This document shows, piece by piece, positions 11,533 to 22,320 of a stretch of 37,890 nucleotides of DNA. Numbering within the stretch: the stretch's first letter is position 1; each line of letters opens with the position of its first letter. The stretch spans positions 6,129 through 44,018 of the forward strand of contig JADHZB010001656.1 of the NCBI GenBank assembly GCA_015657535.1, written 5' to 3'. The notes under the pieces are model-generated. The model worked only from the letters and a program-made list of their open reading frames with translations, was not told the origin of the DNA and made no database searches. Made by a program: the position numbers and the translations under genes. Source of the stretch: Nephromyces sp. MM_2019. Taxonomy: Eukaryota; Apicomplexa; Aconoidasida; Nephromycida.

Positions 11533-14500
11533 ATGTCGTCTGAAGCTACTCAAGAGGCCGCAGTTTCTGCCAGCGCAAATGCTACCCAGTCGCTAAATAG
11601 TACATACGTTGGTGGTGAAAATGCACAAGCAGCTGCTGCTACCAATTCGACAGGGGGAAGCGGGTCCAAAAGAGAAGTTCAAATTGGCCACAAAGACTTC
11701 CCTGAAGCCAAAACTTTGTTGATTTCTTGCAAAAGAACACGCCCTTTCTTGGAGAGGACAGCTCGAGAATTGTTGGCTGGAGGCACAAATTACATTGTAC
11801 TATCTGCCTTGGGTGATGCTATACCTCTTTGTATTCTGCTTGAGGCTTCTCTGCAAGAGAAAAATGTGGCGAAAAGCATAAGAATTGAAACAAATAGCGA
11901 TACTTCAAAGCCTTCACGTTATGCCACTCCCGGCCTTAGGATTGTCATGCAGAAAGACCCGAACTTTAAGGGTTCTAGAATTTCTCCAGGTTATGTGAGC
12001 TTCTGTGGCCCTACGGAAGAGCCAATCTGCTGGGATGCGAAAGGGGCTGAGTATTTATGCAGTATATATGCAGGTGGGGGAAGGAGTGGGTGGGTGGTTT
12101 GGGTTGAGGATTAGTAGCAGGGGGGGGGTTTGTATTTGTGTGTATGCTGGTTTGCTGGTGTGTGGATGTGTGCTGGTGTATGGGTGTGTTGATGTGTGGA
12201 TATCTTGGTGATTTCATGGTCTTCAAGTAGTGCTGTGAAGCGTGTTTTCCAGTAACCTTTTGAACTAGTTTTAACAGTTATTTCTTCCCCCATTATAGGG
12301 AGATTATTACTGGTATGTATGAGATTTTTTATGAAGATGATTGTGAAAAATGAAAACTGAATTAGCTGTGAAATTTTGATGCATTTGAAAGCTATTGAGT
12401 AGTATTGTGGGTTTGAGCCCTTCATTGGGATACATTGCTGTTTTGGTGGAATTTTCTTCGGATAAAGCAATTTTAATGGAAACGGTGAAAAAGACTGTCA
12501 TAATTACATCAACTAGATGTTATTAGAGGTCTAGGAAGAGTTGTTTATAAAGTGAACACATTCAGAGAATTACGTGCTATTGTGATCTGTTTCTATTAGA
12601 TGATGTAATTGAAGTTGGGTTGAGCGAGTTTGATGTTTGCATCGTTTAGGTGTATCAAGTGAAAAATTAAGCAGAGATGATTGGGGATCTTAATATTTAT
12701 TTTTCATCAATTTTTCCTGATTTTCCTGATTTTTCGTTGATTTTCCTGATTTCCATAATTTTTTCTCAGGTTCAAAAGATCTTGCAGTGCGTGATACTGC
12801 CACAGAGGGATCATTTTTTGATGTTCTGAACAAGGCTGAAATAAAAGTCGAAGAGTTTGCTGCGATTCACAAGGTTGGAAATAATTGCATCAATTTTGAT
12901 TAGGATATCTTGGCAATTTTTCATATTTTGATTATGGTCTGCTTTTTTATAGAGGAGGGATCAGTGATTTATTCGGTTTTTCTCCTTGTTATTGACAATT
13001 TTTGTATGAAATGTGCAATTTTCATGGTATTTGAAGGGGCAACACGTCAAACGTTTACATTTTAGAAGATTTTTTGAGGTAATCTCGTGCATTTCTCCGA
13101 CTTTGTTTTCTTTCATTCTCAAATTTTTTTAGTTGTTCCAGTATTAATGCTATTTCTTCCAAATTATAGAGCACACTACTCCCGCGTCGTAGAGAGAAGT
13201 GTACATACACACAAACACAGTCGAGATTTCGCAGAAAAAATGCCTTTACACTTTGAAGAACAGTGAGACTTTAGGATTAAGCTGTCAGTCATATATTTAA
13301 CGTTGATTATCTCACACTTATCAAATTTTCATCTTGTAGCACTTTTTTGTGCATTTTTCCGAATTTGTATGTATCATTTTATTCTAATTTTTTTATTCAA
13401 GGGTTGATGCTATTTCATCCCACATTCCGTCAAAATTTATCGGAAATTGTCATCTTCTGAGATCACGTCACAATTTTTTTACGCACTTTACATTAAAGTT
13501 GCTCATAGTTTTATCGTGGCAATTACTGTGATTATCGACTATTTTTCGCGCTTTTTTCCAGGCATTGCTTGGCAATGCAATTACTGAAAATACTGGGAAG
13601 GCGGATAACGATGTCCGTGCAGTCCGTTTAGCCGATATTGAAGAGAAATTTCCGTAAGTTTTTTTGTTTTTTGCTTTACAATTTGCTTGTTCTCTGCTTC
13701 AAGGTGTTGTTATTGTATTTATTCAAAGTTATAGCTATCGTTTTGCTTGTCCATTTTCTCTTCATAGTTTTATCTTTTATTCGAATGAAGGTTCTTACCC
13801 TTTTTGCATGCTTTTATATGAAATTTGTGCCTGCAATTTTTTTTGAAGATATTTATCGATGTTCACGCTTTTTTCCCTTTTTCTCTAAAGATAACCAGTT
13901 GCATTTGAAGATAACAAAAGATAGAAGGATGTTTTGATTGCTTTTGTCATCTTCGAGTAAAAGGCTGAATGCAAAAACCATAATTTTCGTGTTTAAATTG
14001 AATCTTTTTTCATACATGCTATTAATTTAGTGACATTAAGCTGGGATTCTGCCGTCCTTGCAACTTCGAAAATCCTTCTGACCCGAGGTACTTAGCTGGG
14101 TCTGTCTTCCTAACGGTTTTTAAAGAAAAGCATCCTTTCAATAATGTAAGTCTGAAAATTTGCTGTGTGGAAGCAGTTTGAATTGCGTGTGTGTGATGAA
14201 CTTTTGATGAAAAGTAGAATGCACTGATTTTTTTGAAGGGTGAGTTGCTTCGGTTAAAATCTCGGTTTTGGAATATAAAAAATCATTACTATGTATGTTT
14301 GTGTGTGCGTGCTTGTGTGTTAATTTGACGATGCTTGGACTGGGATCTTTTCCTTTGATTTGTTATGTGATATGAAGAAATTTTGAGATTTCTCTCAAAG
14401 TTTAAAAAACAAAAGTAGCTGTTAAGCATATGCTGAAAGTCAATGTGTAAGCCCCTGAGTACCTTTGATAGTTCAGAGTACGTTTTGCCAGCCTTTGCAA

Positions 14501-17284
14501 AATTTTCGGCTATGTCGAAGAAGTGAGCTATTTTTCGTATTTTAACTAAAGAAATCGCTAATTATTTCATGTAAATTAGTGATTCTGGGTGTTACGCATT
14601 CTGATGTCTGGGATTTTTTTTTTACTTTCGTCTTTGCTTTTATTTATGTACAATATTTTCTTTATAGTAAGCATGCCTAATGATTCTTGGTTGCAAGCTT
14701 CTTGTAGATTGTGTGCACTTTATTTAGTTTGCTAGTTGATTTTTCAAGTTTTTTGGATGTTTTTTTTATTTTTGATGAAATTTGTTGCTTTTTTATATTT
14801 TCATGTTATTAATGATTTTTTGATTTGGTTATGTTTTGCCTTAAATTTGGACTGCAAAGTATGCTGTTTGACTGCACTTCTATCGCTTTGGACGTACATT
14901 TCCTCCACTCGCAGTGCTGTATCGCTCCATTCCCTTTGTGACTACTGTTTTACAGTTTAACTGATGTTTTAACGTGAAAATCTCGTGATCTTTTCAGCGA
15001 GAATGCTTTGATTTTGACGTTTTATGGATGTTTTCTGCTTCTTCTAATGAGATTTTTTCTCAATTTTTTTCCTTCTTTCTCGTTCAGTCTTACAACATGG
15101 GGATGATATACCTTGTTTCTCCACAATATGATGCATACGCTAATTCAAGCGAGTTTTTGAGAGCAGGTATTTATGATGTGTGTGATTTTCATTTTGTTTG
15201 CGTGTATGTGAAGGCTGTGTCTCATGCGTGTGAACGGTGCTCGCTTTGTGGTTATATGAGGACATTCAGGTGTATATATGTGTGTGTGAGTCGAGCTCAC
15301 TTTCGGATTTCATGTACTGTAATATCTCCATATTCTGCTTTTGTTTTTGCGAAATTTCGCGTTTTTCTTGAGGAATATGACGTGTGTGTGTGCAATTTGT
15401 CTGAGGTGTGCAACACTTGGTTTTCCAGTCTGTTTCGTATTTGCAAATCTTTTCCACGGAGAAACTGACATACTCTGGAATTGTACGTACATTTCTTACC
15501 ATATATGTAAAACGCATGCTTCTTATTACAGTGAATGTGGATTTATTGATTTATTCTTTTCACGTTTTGAGAATTTATGGGGAATTTGATGAGTTGAAGC
15601 TGCCCACCAGTGTTTCCTTCCTGATCACTTAGCCTTCAAGTGATTGAATGATTCTGCTGAAGTTTTGTGTGTGAATCAAGACCCTGTGTGTCTTGAATCA
15701 CTTTTTGTCGTGGTTTCTCTCTGAAACATTTGGACATTCTTCAATTTTTCCAGTTTCTTTTGTTTACTATGTATGTATGTGTGTGTGTGTGTTTATAATT
15801 TTCCCTTTTTCCTCTCTATTTTCAGTATCTGCCAGTGCTGAGAACGTTATGACTACTCTCTGTGATCATAACGGTTTTGCTCGGAGAGAACTGAACAAGG
15901 TTGAGCGTTCGAATCCTAAGGTCTCAAAGTATGAGCGAATAACATCATGTAGAGTAGATTTGTTCTCTGATGATTTGCCTAACAATTTGGATATCTCGAG
16001 GCACGATGTCGCCAAGTATATACTGGAGGTTAGTGTGTTGCAGTAGATAAATGTGGTTACACGCTGGCAAATTTGCGGTAAAGAAGAACTTCACATACTC
16101 ATAGGCACAGTATAGCTTCCATCCCACACACCCAGGAATCCGAAGTTCTGTCTATTTCACAAATATAAGCACCGGCTCTATACATTCATTTAAAAACATC
16201 CAATTGTGTGATTTTTCTTCTTCCTTATAAGAGAAATTATATTTCCTGGCTTTTTGAGATGATTTTTGTGTGTTTACGCCGATAAAGAAGCTATAGCATC
16301 TACAAGCATATGAGTGAGTGTGTGCAGCTTTTTGTGGTTGTGATGTGCTATTCTTAAGGTGCTTTAGTAGTGTGTTAATCCTGGAGAGAGTGATGTATAG
16401 AGTAATAATCTGTATAGTTGAATAGTTTAGATTGAAAATTTTCAATTTTGTTTCTGCTTTTGATTGTTAGGGTTTAGCAAGGGGATATCGTCATGGCCCA
16501 GCTCCACGTATCAATTTCACGAGTCGAGATTCTTTGTTTGAGCAGGTGGGTGTGTGTGTGTGCGTGCTGAGTGTGTGATGAGTGTTTGCGTGTGTGTGAT
16601 GAGTGTCTGCTGAGTTTTTGCGTGTACGTGATGAGTCTCGCTGTGTATACTGACACTCCTCTATTGACGTGCCTCTGTAATCATCTGTTCTGATAATAAA
16701 TCATACGTTTTAGTGATTTCTCTTTCAAATATTCTGGACTTTTCGTCCTTTTAACATCATCTTACATTTCTTCAAAGCATTTTTTAGTATTTGAGACTTG
16801 TAAGGATTTTCATAGTAGAAACTGACTTCTGCTCTGTCGCTTTTTTTACACTTTTTAAACCAAGTTGATGTTTTCTGTAATTTTTAAAAGCATTTTTCAG
16901 CCATCTTCGTATATAGGCTCTCTTCAGTAAAATTATGCTGGAAGATATTTTGATGAAGTGAAACTGCAGCGATTAGTGTGTAGCAAATGGGCAAGTCACC
17001 ACCATATGATCATTCTCATTTTTTGTTTTTAGAGGCATACGCACACAAAGCCATCCACATACAATCGCATACACCAAAAGATACGCCTATAAGTAAACGC
17101 ATACACACACGCTCACAAAGAGAGACATTCAAAAGGACACCCAGACGCGCGTACATCCCCAAACAATACCCTGAATATTGCCTGCCCCTTCATTCTGTGT
17201 GTGTCCTAGGTTTGGGAGGAAGCCATAGGCAGGGAACACGTTACTACGATACCAAAGAAGCAACAGAGCAGTGCGCGCTCCTAA
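11533..17284 (+). CDS. Alba-domain nucleic-acid-binding protein with long C-terminal region (8 exons)
   Basis: Exons 11533-12073, 12770-12873, 13562-13653, 14031-14145, 15088-15166, 15826-16028, 16471-16545 and 17210-17284 join in frame through GT-AG introns of 377-942 nt, giving 427 residues and a TAA stop. Residues 1-46 are low-complexity (Ala, Ser, Asn, Gly, Thr), probably disordered. About 58-142 match the Alba fold: the TLLISCK strand, the ALGDAI motif (92-97) and the LRIVMQK strand. Alba proteins are small DNA/RNA-binding proteins; in protists they often act in translational control and RNA granules. Residues about 150-427 are an extension whose family I do not recognise. Its MGMIYLVSP strand (288-296), DLFSDDLP (residues about 356-363) and Ala/Leu helices could fit a divergent macro-like fold, but this is a guess. 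Translation could start only at 11533: the frame is open upstream but has no earlier ATG. The last exon is the least certain because it is short. Confidence 0.85.
12074..12210 (+). repeat. TG-rich degenerate repeat at the start of Alba intron 1
   Basis: Directly after the donor at 12074 the intron carries G runs and then TGTGTGG/TGCTGGT-type repeats up to about 12210. The word TGTGTTGATGTGTGG also occurs in the sense strand of PGK intron 6, again next to the donor. Overlapping open frames on both strands here are repeat artefacts. Confidence 0.7.
12712..12750 (+). repeat. Fourfold TTTTCCTGAT decamer upstream of Alba exon 2
   Basis: Four near-identical 10-bp units (one reads TTTTCGTTGA) lie 20-58 nt before the acceptor at 12769. 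Each contains CTGAT or TTGAT, which resembles the CTRAY branch-point consensus, embedded in pyrimidines. They may serve as redundant branch sites or simply be a slippage product. Confidence 0.65.
15768..15792 (+). repeat. TATG/TG microsatellite in Alba intron 5
   Basis: A (TATG) run passes into (TG)n about 35 nt before the acceptor of exon 6 (15826). It is a plain short tandem repeat and likely length-variable. Confidence 0.8.
16546..16640 (+). repeat. TG-rich repeat at the start of Alba intron 7
   Basis: The donor GTGGGTGTG runs straight into (TG)n and then degenerate units containing GTGATGAGTGTTTGCGTG, about 25-31 bp long. The 3' half of the same intron (17037-17160) is instead CA-rich, so the two arms could pair within the pre-mRNA. 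Confidence 0.7.
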
Positions 17285-18260
17285 AGGGAAAACTTAGTTC
17301 TCAAATTTATTGTATATTTATGTGTGTGTGATCTTTCCTCTCATAATATATTAGAAAAAACCTTCCTTTCTCCTTATTTGAATTCCACTACGATTGTGAT
17401 TACTCTTGGAAACTCAAATGTCTTCCTGATTTGTTAGATGTGTGTTTTACATGTGTGTGCGCGTACATTTGTGTTCTGTGTGTGCGTAAATTAGTGCTTT
17501 TTGTTTGCGTAAATTTGAGTTCACTGCGTGTTCATGCATTTGCCTTCACAGCATTCTAAAAATTGCGTGTGTGTAGTGCCTGTCTTCAATTTTTCGCAAT
17601 TTTCCCGTCTTTTCTCCCCATACTGCACTCGCANNNNNNNNNNNNNNNNNNNNNNNNNNNNNNNNNNNNNNNNNNNNNNNNNNNNTTTTTTTTTGAGAAA
17701 TCATGTTTTTAGATGGTTTGTTACTCTTTCTTCTGTTGTTGTATGTTATTTTATTAGGCTGCCCTTTTGCTTATGTTCTGCTTTAAGTTTTTTGGCTTGA
17801 TAGATGGGTGAAATTTTGAAATACTCCCTCTGCTGATATATTGCTCAATATATATATATATGTGTGTGCAACCTGCGGTAAACATTTTACATGTTCAGGT
17901 GATGTTTTGAAGATATGTTCTTCGAAGATTAACTTTTCGGTTACTCTGGTTTTCTGCTATAAAGTTCCAATTAGGGGTATACACACACGCACACGCATCG
18001 TAGACAACACATACAGCCCTTTATTTGTGATTTTGTTTGCCTTGGAATTTTTGGTGAAATTCATGGAGGTTGCTGGTTTACTAGCATTTTTTTCACAGAT
18101 TTTATGAGAGAGAGATATATATATATCTTTAATGTGCATTTGTGTGGATGTGTGTTGTGCGTCGGTAGGTTTGTAGGGTGAAAGATGTGTGGTAGTTATT
18201 CATGTTATTGTGTGTGGTAGGATAGTTCGCTCTGAAGATAGTCTATTTTTGGATGTTTAT
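17285..18260. other. 3' flank of the Alba gene; no further gene seen
   Basis: After the TAA, the sequence is T- and TG-rich on plus and interrupted by the assembly gap. The 3' end of the Alba transcript must lie here, but no definite polyadenylation signal could be picked out. Composition resembles introns of plus-strand genes, so another plus-strand transcription unit is possible. Confidence 0.4.
17634..17685. other. Assembly gap (52 N)
   Basis: A run of 52 undetermined bases, followed by a T run. The true gap size may differ from the number of Ns. Any open frame drawn through it is meaningless. Confidence 0.99.
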
Positions 18261-18265
18261 GGATA

Positions 18266-18296
18266 ATATATATATATATATGTGTGTGTGTGTGTA
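18266..18296. repeat. TA/TG compound microsatellite
   Basis: Alternating TA units pass into TG units just before the palindrome at 18311. Related TA-rich tracts lie at about 17846-17860, 18113-18126 and 18980-19017. Confidence 0.85.
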
Positions 18297-18310
18297 TGTG
18301 CTGTGTTGAT

Positions 18311-18342
18311 GTAAATGTATATATACATATATATACATTTAC
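18311..18342. repeat. Perfect 32-bp palindrome (15-bp arms)
   Basis: The arm GTAAATGTATATATA is followed by CA and then by its exact reverse complement. It can form a cruciform or an AT-rich RNA hairpin. It probably arose from the adjacent TA repeat, although the outer GTAAATG/CATTTAC part is not simple repeat. Confidence 0.85.
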
Positions 18343-18835
18343 GCACACATGAGTATTTGGGCCTGATTTTTTGGTTTTGTTTTGATGCACTCGAACACCT
18401 CATATGTTTGTGTTCTCAATGCCTTTCATCCCCCCTTTTTCTCTTTTTTTTTTTAGAGTGCTCTGTGTCTCTCATTCTCTTTTCCCTTGCTGTTCACGTC
18501 TTCATTGTCCCTCGTGTTATACATGGACTACCGGCGAGCGATATTTCTGTGTTTTTGCTCGACACCATGCTGAATCTTTATTTTAGTAGTATATTCACCC
18601 TGGTGTGTATGTGAGCGTATGTGCGCATTCTGAGTGTATTTGCTTTTAGTACGCACTCAGTATGTGCGTTTGCTCCGTATGTACTGCCGATGTGTGCATC
18701 CCGTATTTGCACGGTCTTGTGCTTGTTTCGTTCTTCGTTCCCTTCGACTCCCAAATTGTCAGAAATTATGTGCGTATATAGGAAAGTATCATTACGAGTG
18801 TAACCATGTGATTGTAAATGAATGTGTGGCAGTAG
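18343..18835. other. No gene recognised; pyrimidine-rich stretch
   Basis: A strong poly-T acceptor-like site lies at about 18440-18455, followed by open frames in two plus-strand phases. Neither shows a recognisable motif or a clear donor. An exon of an unseen plus-strand gene is possible but unsupported. Confidence 0.3.
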
Positions 18836-18952
18836 CTGAGGTTTGATGTGGTGAGACCGCCTCCAGTTGCCCTGTGTGTGTGTGTGTAAGCATACGGAGT
18901 CTGAGGTTTGATATAATGAGACTGCCTCCAGTTGCCATGTGTGTGTGTGTGT
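18836..18952. repeat. Duplicated element with CCTCCAGTTGCC core
   Basis: Copies at 18836-18887 and 18901-18952 (offset 65 bp) share CTGAGGTTTGAT, then a variable ATAATGAG/GTGGTGAG, then CCTCCAGTTGCC and a (TG)n tail. They differ at only a few positions. The core recurs, slightly altered, in the loop of the hairpin at 19884-19925. Confidence 0.75.
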
Positions 18953-19883
18953 TTAACCTTACCACGTGATTATTTAGATCTAGATATATATCAATATATA
19001 TATATTTATGTATATATGGAGAATCGATCCCCTCAACTGTGGTATGGCTACAGGAGGAGTAATACAGGAATAGCTTTAAGTCGACTTTTTGTGTGTTTGA
19101 GATAAGATAATTTTAATATGGAGAGACTAGTACATGAGCAACTCGGGGGTTTAGCGCGTATCTTGTGAAGTTTCGAATGTGTGTTGAGAACCATCTAGGT
19201 TGCAGTGACTGCAACATTTGCATATTATCCTGTGTATATAGGTGTATTGTATGCTTCAGAAAAGTTGGTGATTTCGTGCTTTTCTTTGGTCTCTGTGGCG
19301 AAAGATTCTCTCTTTGAGACGAATTCTTCCTCTTTGAGGCGAAAAATTCCCCCGCGCTATTGTAGTCGACGCGGTACTCGAAGGTATGCATGCTGCGCGG
19401 CCTGCATATTGCGTGTGTCTCCCTCTTTTTTCGAATCGAATTGCATACTGCATCTCGCTCTCTCGAATCGTCTCCGGCCTCGTAAGCATGGGATATCTGC
19501 TGAAAATATGGACAACCATATAATGCCTCGCCTACCCCCGCCGAATAACACTGTGATTACCTGTCTCCTGCGTTGCATGTGTCTGTGTATGTGTGTTCTG
19601 TTTATTACGCTTTGAGGAATAGGATTAATGTGCGTTTATTTATCGAGGCACAATTTTATCGCTTATCCTCCCTTTGTTATGCTTGTCTTTGAAGTATGTA
19701 TACTATGCAAATTTGCGTACGATCGGTTTTGTGTGTACATTCACATATTATATGTGAAACTCTTCTACTAACTATACTAATGAAGTGCATGTACAACCTG
19801 AAATTGTGGCGCTCGCATGTGCATAAGGTGATTTTTCTTGCTTTAGTACTCTAAATTGAGCCGTTTTGTGTGTTTGCGCACAA
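18953..19883. other. No gene recognised
   Basis: A TA-rich tract (18980-19017) is followed by unassigned sequence. About 19300-19560 is GC-richer, with a short duplicated CTCTTTGAGRCGAA word at about 19309 and 19331. Overlapping open frames on both strands are explained by the lower stop density. Confidence 0.3.
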
Positions 19884-19925
19884 GCGATTCAGTAAATCGC
19901 CTCCAGCTTGCGACTACTGAATCGC
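19884..19925. repeat. 42-nt hairpin with perfect 11-bp stem
   Basis: GCGATTCAGTA at 19884-19894 is exactly complementary to 19915-19925. The 20-nt loop holds CGCCTCCAGCTTGCG, a variant of the core duplicated at 18836-18952. TG-rich sequence follows the hairpin, as it follows the other two copies. It could be a small structured RNA or the folded remnant of a short mobile element. Confidence 0.7.
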
Positions 19926-22320
19926 TAATATGTGTGTGCGTGCTAATCGATAAAGGCTGTGGTTCATATGTGTTCGTGCATCATCTGGCCCGGCCAATGT
20001 GATTTCGAATGTAGGAGCCTTCTCTATCCTTAAAAGAAGATGTACGGAAACTCGGAGTATTTTGTGCATTTGCAAATCTCTTTAGCATTGGTTATCTCTT
20101 ACTGCATGTTATTTTTTTGATAAAGATGCCTGTCATTACCTTGTGTGTTATTCTATATGCTTCATGAAGTGGGTATGCAGTATGTTTGCAGGTTTAGAGG
20201 GCAGATTTCATGGGATACTTTGCACCCTAGAATGCATACCCATAAAGTTGTGCCTGCAGCGTACTATGAGCACATACGTTTGTAAACAGGCTAAGGAAAC
20301 CTTGAGTATTGCCGGGTCTACTATTTTCACACCTGAATATAAGTCTTACTGTGATGAATACGTGTGACGTATCAGTGCTATGGTGTGTCGTGTCCTAATC
20401 CCGTACGATGAAAGTAAGCCTCGAAGTTGGAATGTAATACCCCCAAGATTTGTTGCAGAAAAATGGAGAATATGATTTTGTGTGTACGATCATGTGGATG
20501 CTACCTTTTTTTTATTTTTGATAAAGTTGCCCGTTTCATTGTGCAGTGACTTGTGTGTGTTGGTGAGTTTATGGCTGGAAGTAAGCTTCAGTAGGTATGT
20601 ATACGCGCGTAGATACATCTTAAAACATCTATTTCTCTGTCCAGGAATAACATTATTGTCTTCTTGACAACAGCAATTAGTGATATCACGTTTGTGTGCG
20701 TAATAAGTTATTCCCACTTTTGTGACATGGGTAACGATTGCGTGATTTATTTGAGTGCTAGGTGTGCTGCATTCCTATCAATGCATGTCATTATCTGCAG
20801 TTTCGCGCTGCATATTTTCTAGGCGTGTGCAGTTCTTCAATCTCTAAATTTTCAATCTTGATATATATATGGTTTGAAGTTTTATGGATCTTTTACTTAA
20901 AATTTGTTCGGCATGAGTGTGCTGGGCTTCGCTGATTTATTTTCCTGTGAATTATATTTCATCTGAGGGACCTGCTGGTAGTTTTATGAAATTTGGAGTA
21001 TCTTTAATGTTTTTTTTGATTAGGCTGCTTGCGATGCTTCCTGGTTGTTGGGTATTGAGATTGCCTCAGCCTACTGTCTCCTCTCGTTTCCTGTTCACTT
21101 GCATGTCTTCTGTGCACTTGTTAGAAGCACAGCTATCAAGCAAGAGCCATGTGAACATTCTCGCCCCTCCGGGGGTTGAACTGTTGTGCTTAGTTTGATG
21201 ATTTCCAGCTTTGCTTGCTAGTTAATGTCTTCGTCTAATAAGCGTGTGTTGCACTAGTGTGATTCTTTTAGATTGGATATGGTCAGTGGCGTTTCCTAAT
21301 TCATGCCAAGATGCCCCGTGCACTTTGCTTGATTTATTTGCATACTTTCCGCTACATCTTCACGCTAGACTGATTGTATCTTTTCGTCTTTAAATCTAAT
21401 GAACTAAAAAAGTTTGATATTTTTCATTCTCTGGCTCATTTGCATTCACAATCCTTTTGTAATGGCGTTGAGAGGATGCTCCCTGTTACTGCCAGACGCG
21501 ATATACTATTACGAGTTAGTATATGTAAGTTTCGGCGCATCTAATGCTTACAATGTAGTTTATAGCCGTGTTTATGCTCGGGTGTATCAGGTTGACGATG
21601 TTTTCTGTTCATGTCACGCTGTTATCAGCGCTAGCTCATAGAATACCTGGACCCTTCGTTGCTTATTGATTCATGCGCTTTATGATCGGTGTTTAAAGCA
21701 GCAGCAGTCCGAAGAAATTATGGGTGTAAACATCGGTTGCCATGCGTCGTTTCTAGCACCGTCACCACTCAGGGCCACCGAGCCTGTACACGCTGATGTA
21801 TGTGTCCTTTTTTTGTTTTGCCGAGGCAGCACTTTTTGGTTCATTTCCGAGTATTTAATACGGGTAGTAAGATAGATCCAGCTTTGGCGTAGTGGAGGCA
21901 CTTACGTTTCACGATGCTTTTCGGATGAATATAACGTGTCCTGCTTAGTAATGTATTTGTGTTATTTCATTTAGCGTGGATGGATGCTTGTCATGTGAGG
22001 CGCTAAAATACACTGACGTAACCTATGCATGTTTATTCCCTCTACGCATGAATTCAAGCAACTAACTAGCAAGAGCAGCGTATTTTACTCCTTACAATGA
22101 AATGCAGCAATGTTCATACACGAAGAATTGGAATAAATGCGAAATTTGGACTAGACACTGTGAGGGCGGGGTACCTCGCTGATAAGTTCTGCTTTGGGGG
22201 ATTTGCGGTGCTGAGGCCGTGGTGATACAATGTGAAAATCAAGAGGTGTGGTTGTGTGCGGTGTGTAGGGGGTTACTGGAATGCAAGTTGAGTGAAGTAA
22301 CAAGCTAATATAGTGTGGGA
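19926..22320. other. No gene recognised; TG-rich on the plus strand
   Basis: T- and TG-rich on plus, like the Alba introns. The best exon-like signal is an ATG at 21462 followed by 23 sense codons and an AT|GTAAGT donor near 21530; the peptide is unrecognised and no following exon could be joined. Frames near 20143-20367 and 20917-21198 are open but have no ATG-to-splice structure that persuades. Confidence 0.3.

Noticed and set aside
16987..17331. A 114-codon plus-strand open frame overlapping the end of the Alba gene
   Set aside because: It lies in the CA-rich part of intron 7 and runs through exon 8 in a different phase. The exon 8 frame continues the spliced protein and stops at 17284.
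17528..17800. Plus-strand frame across the assembly gap
   Set aside because: It includes 52 undetermined bases and therefore has no defined sequence or phase.
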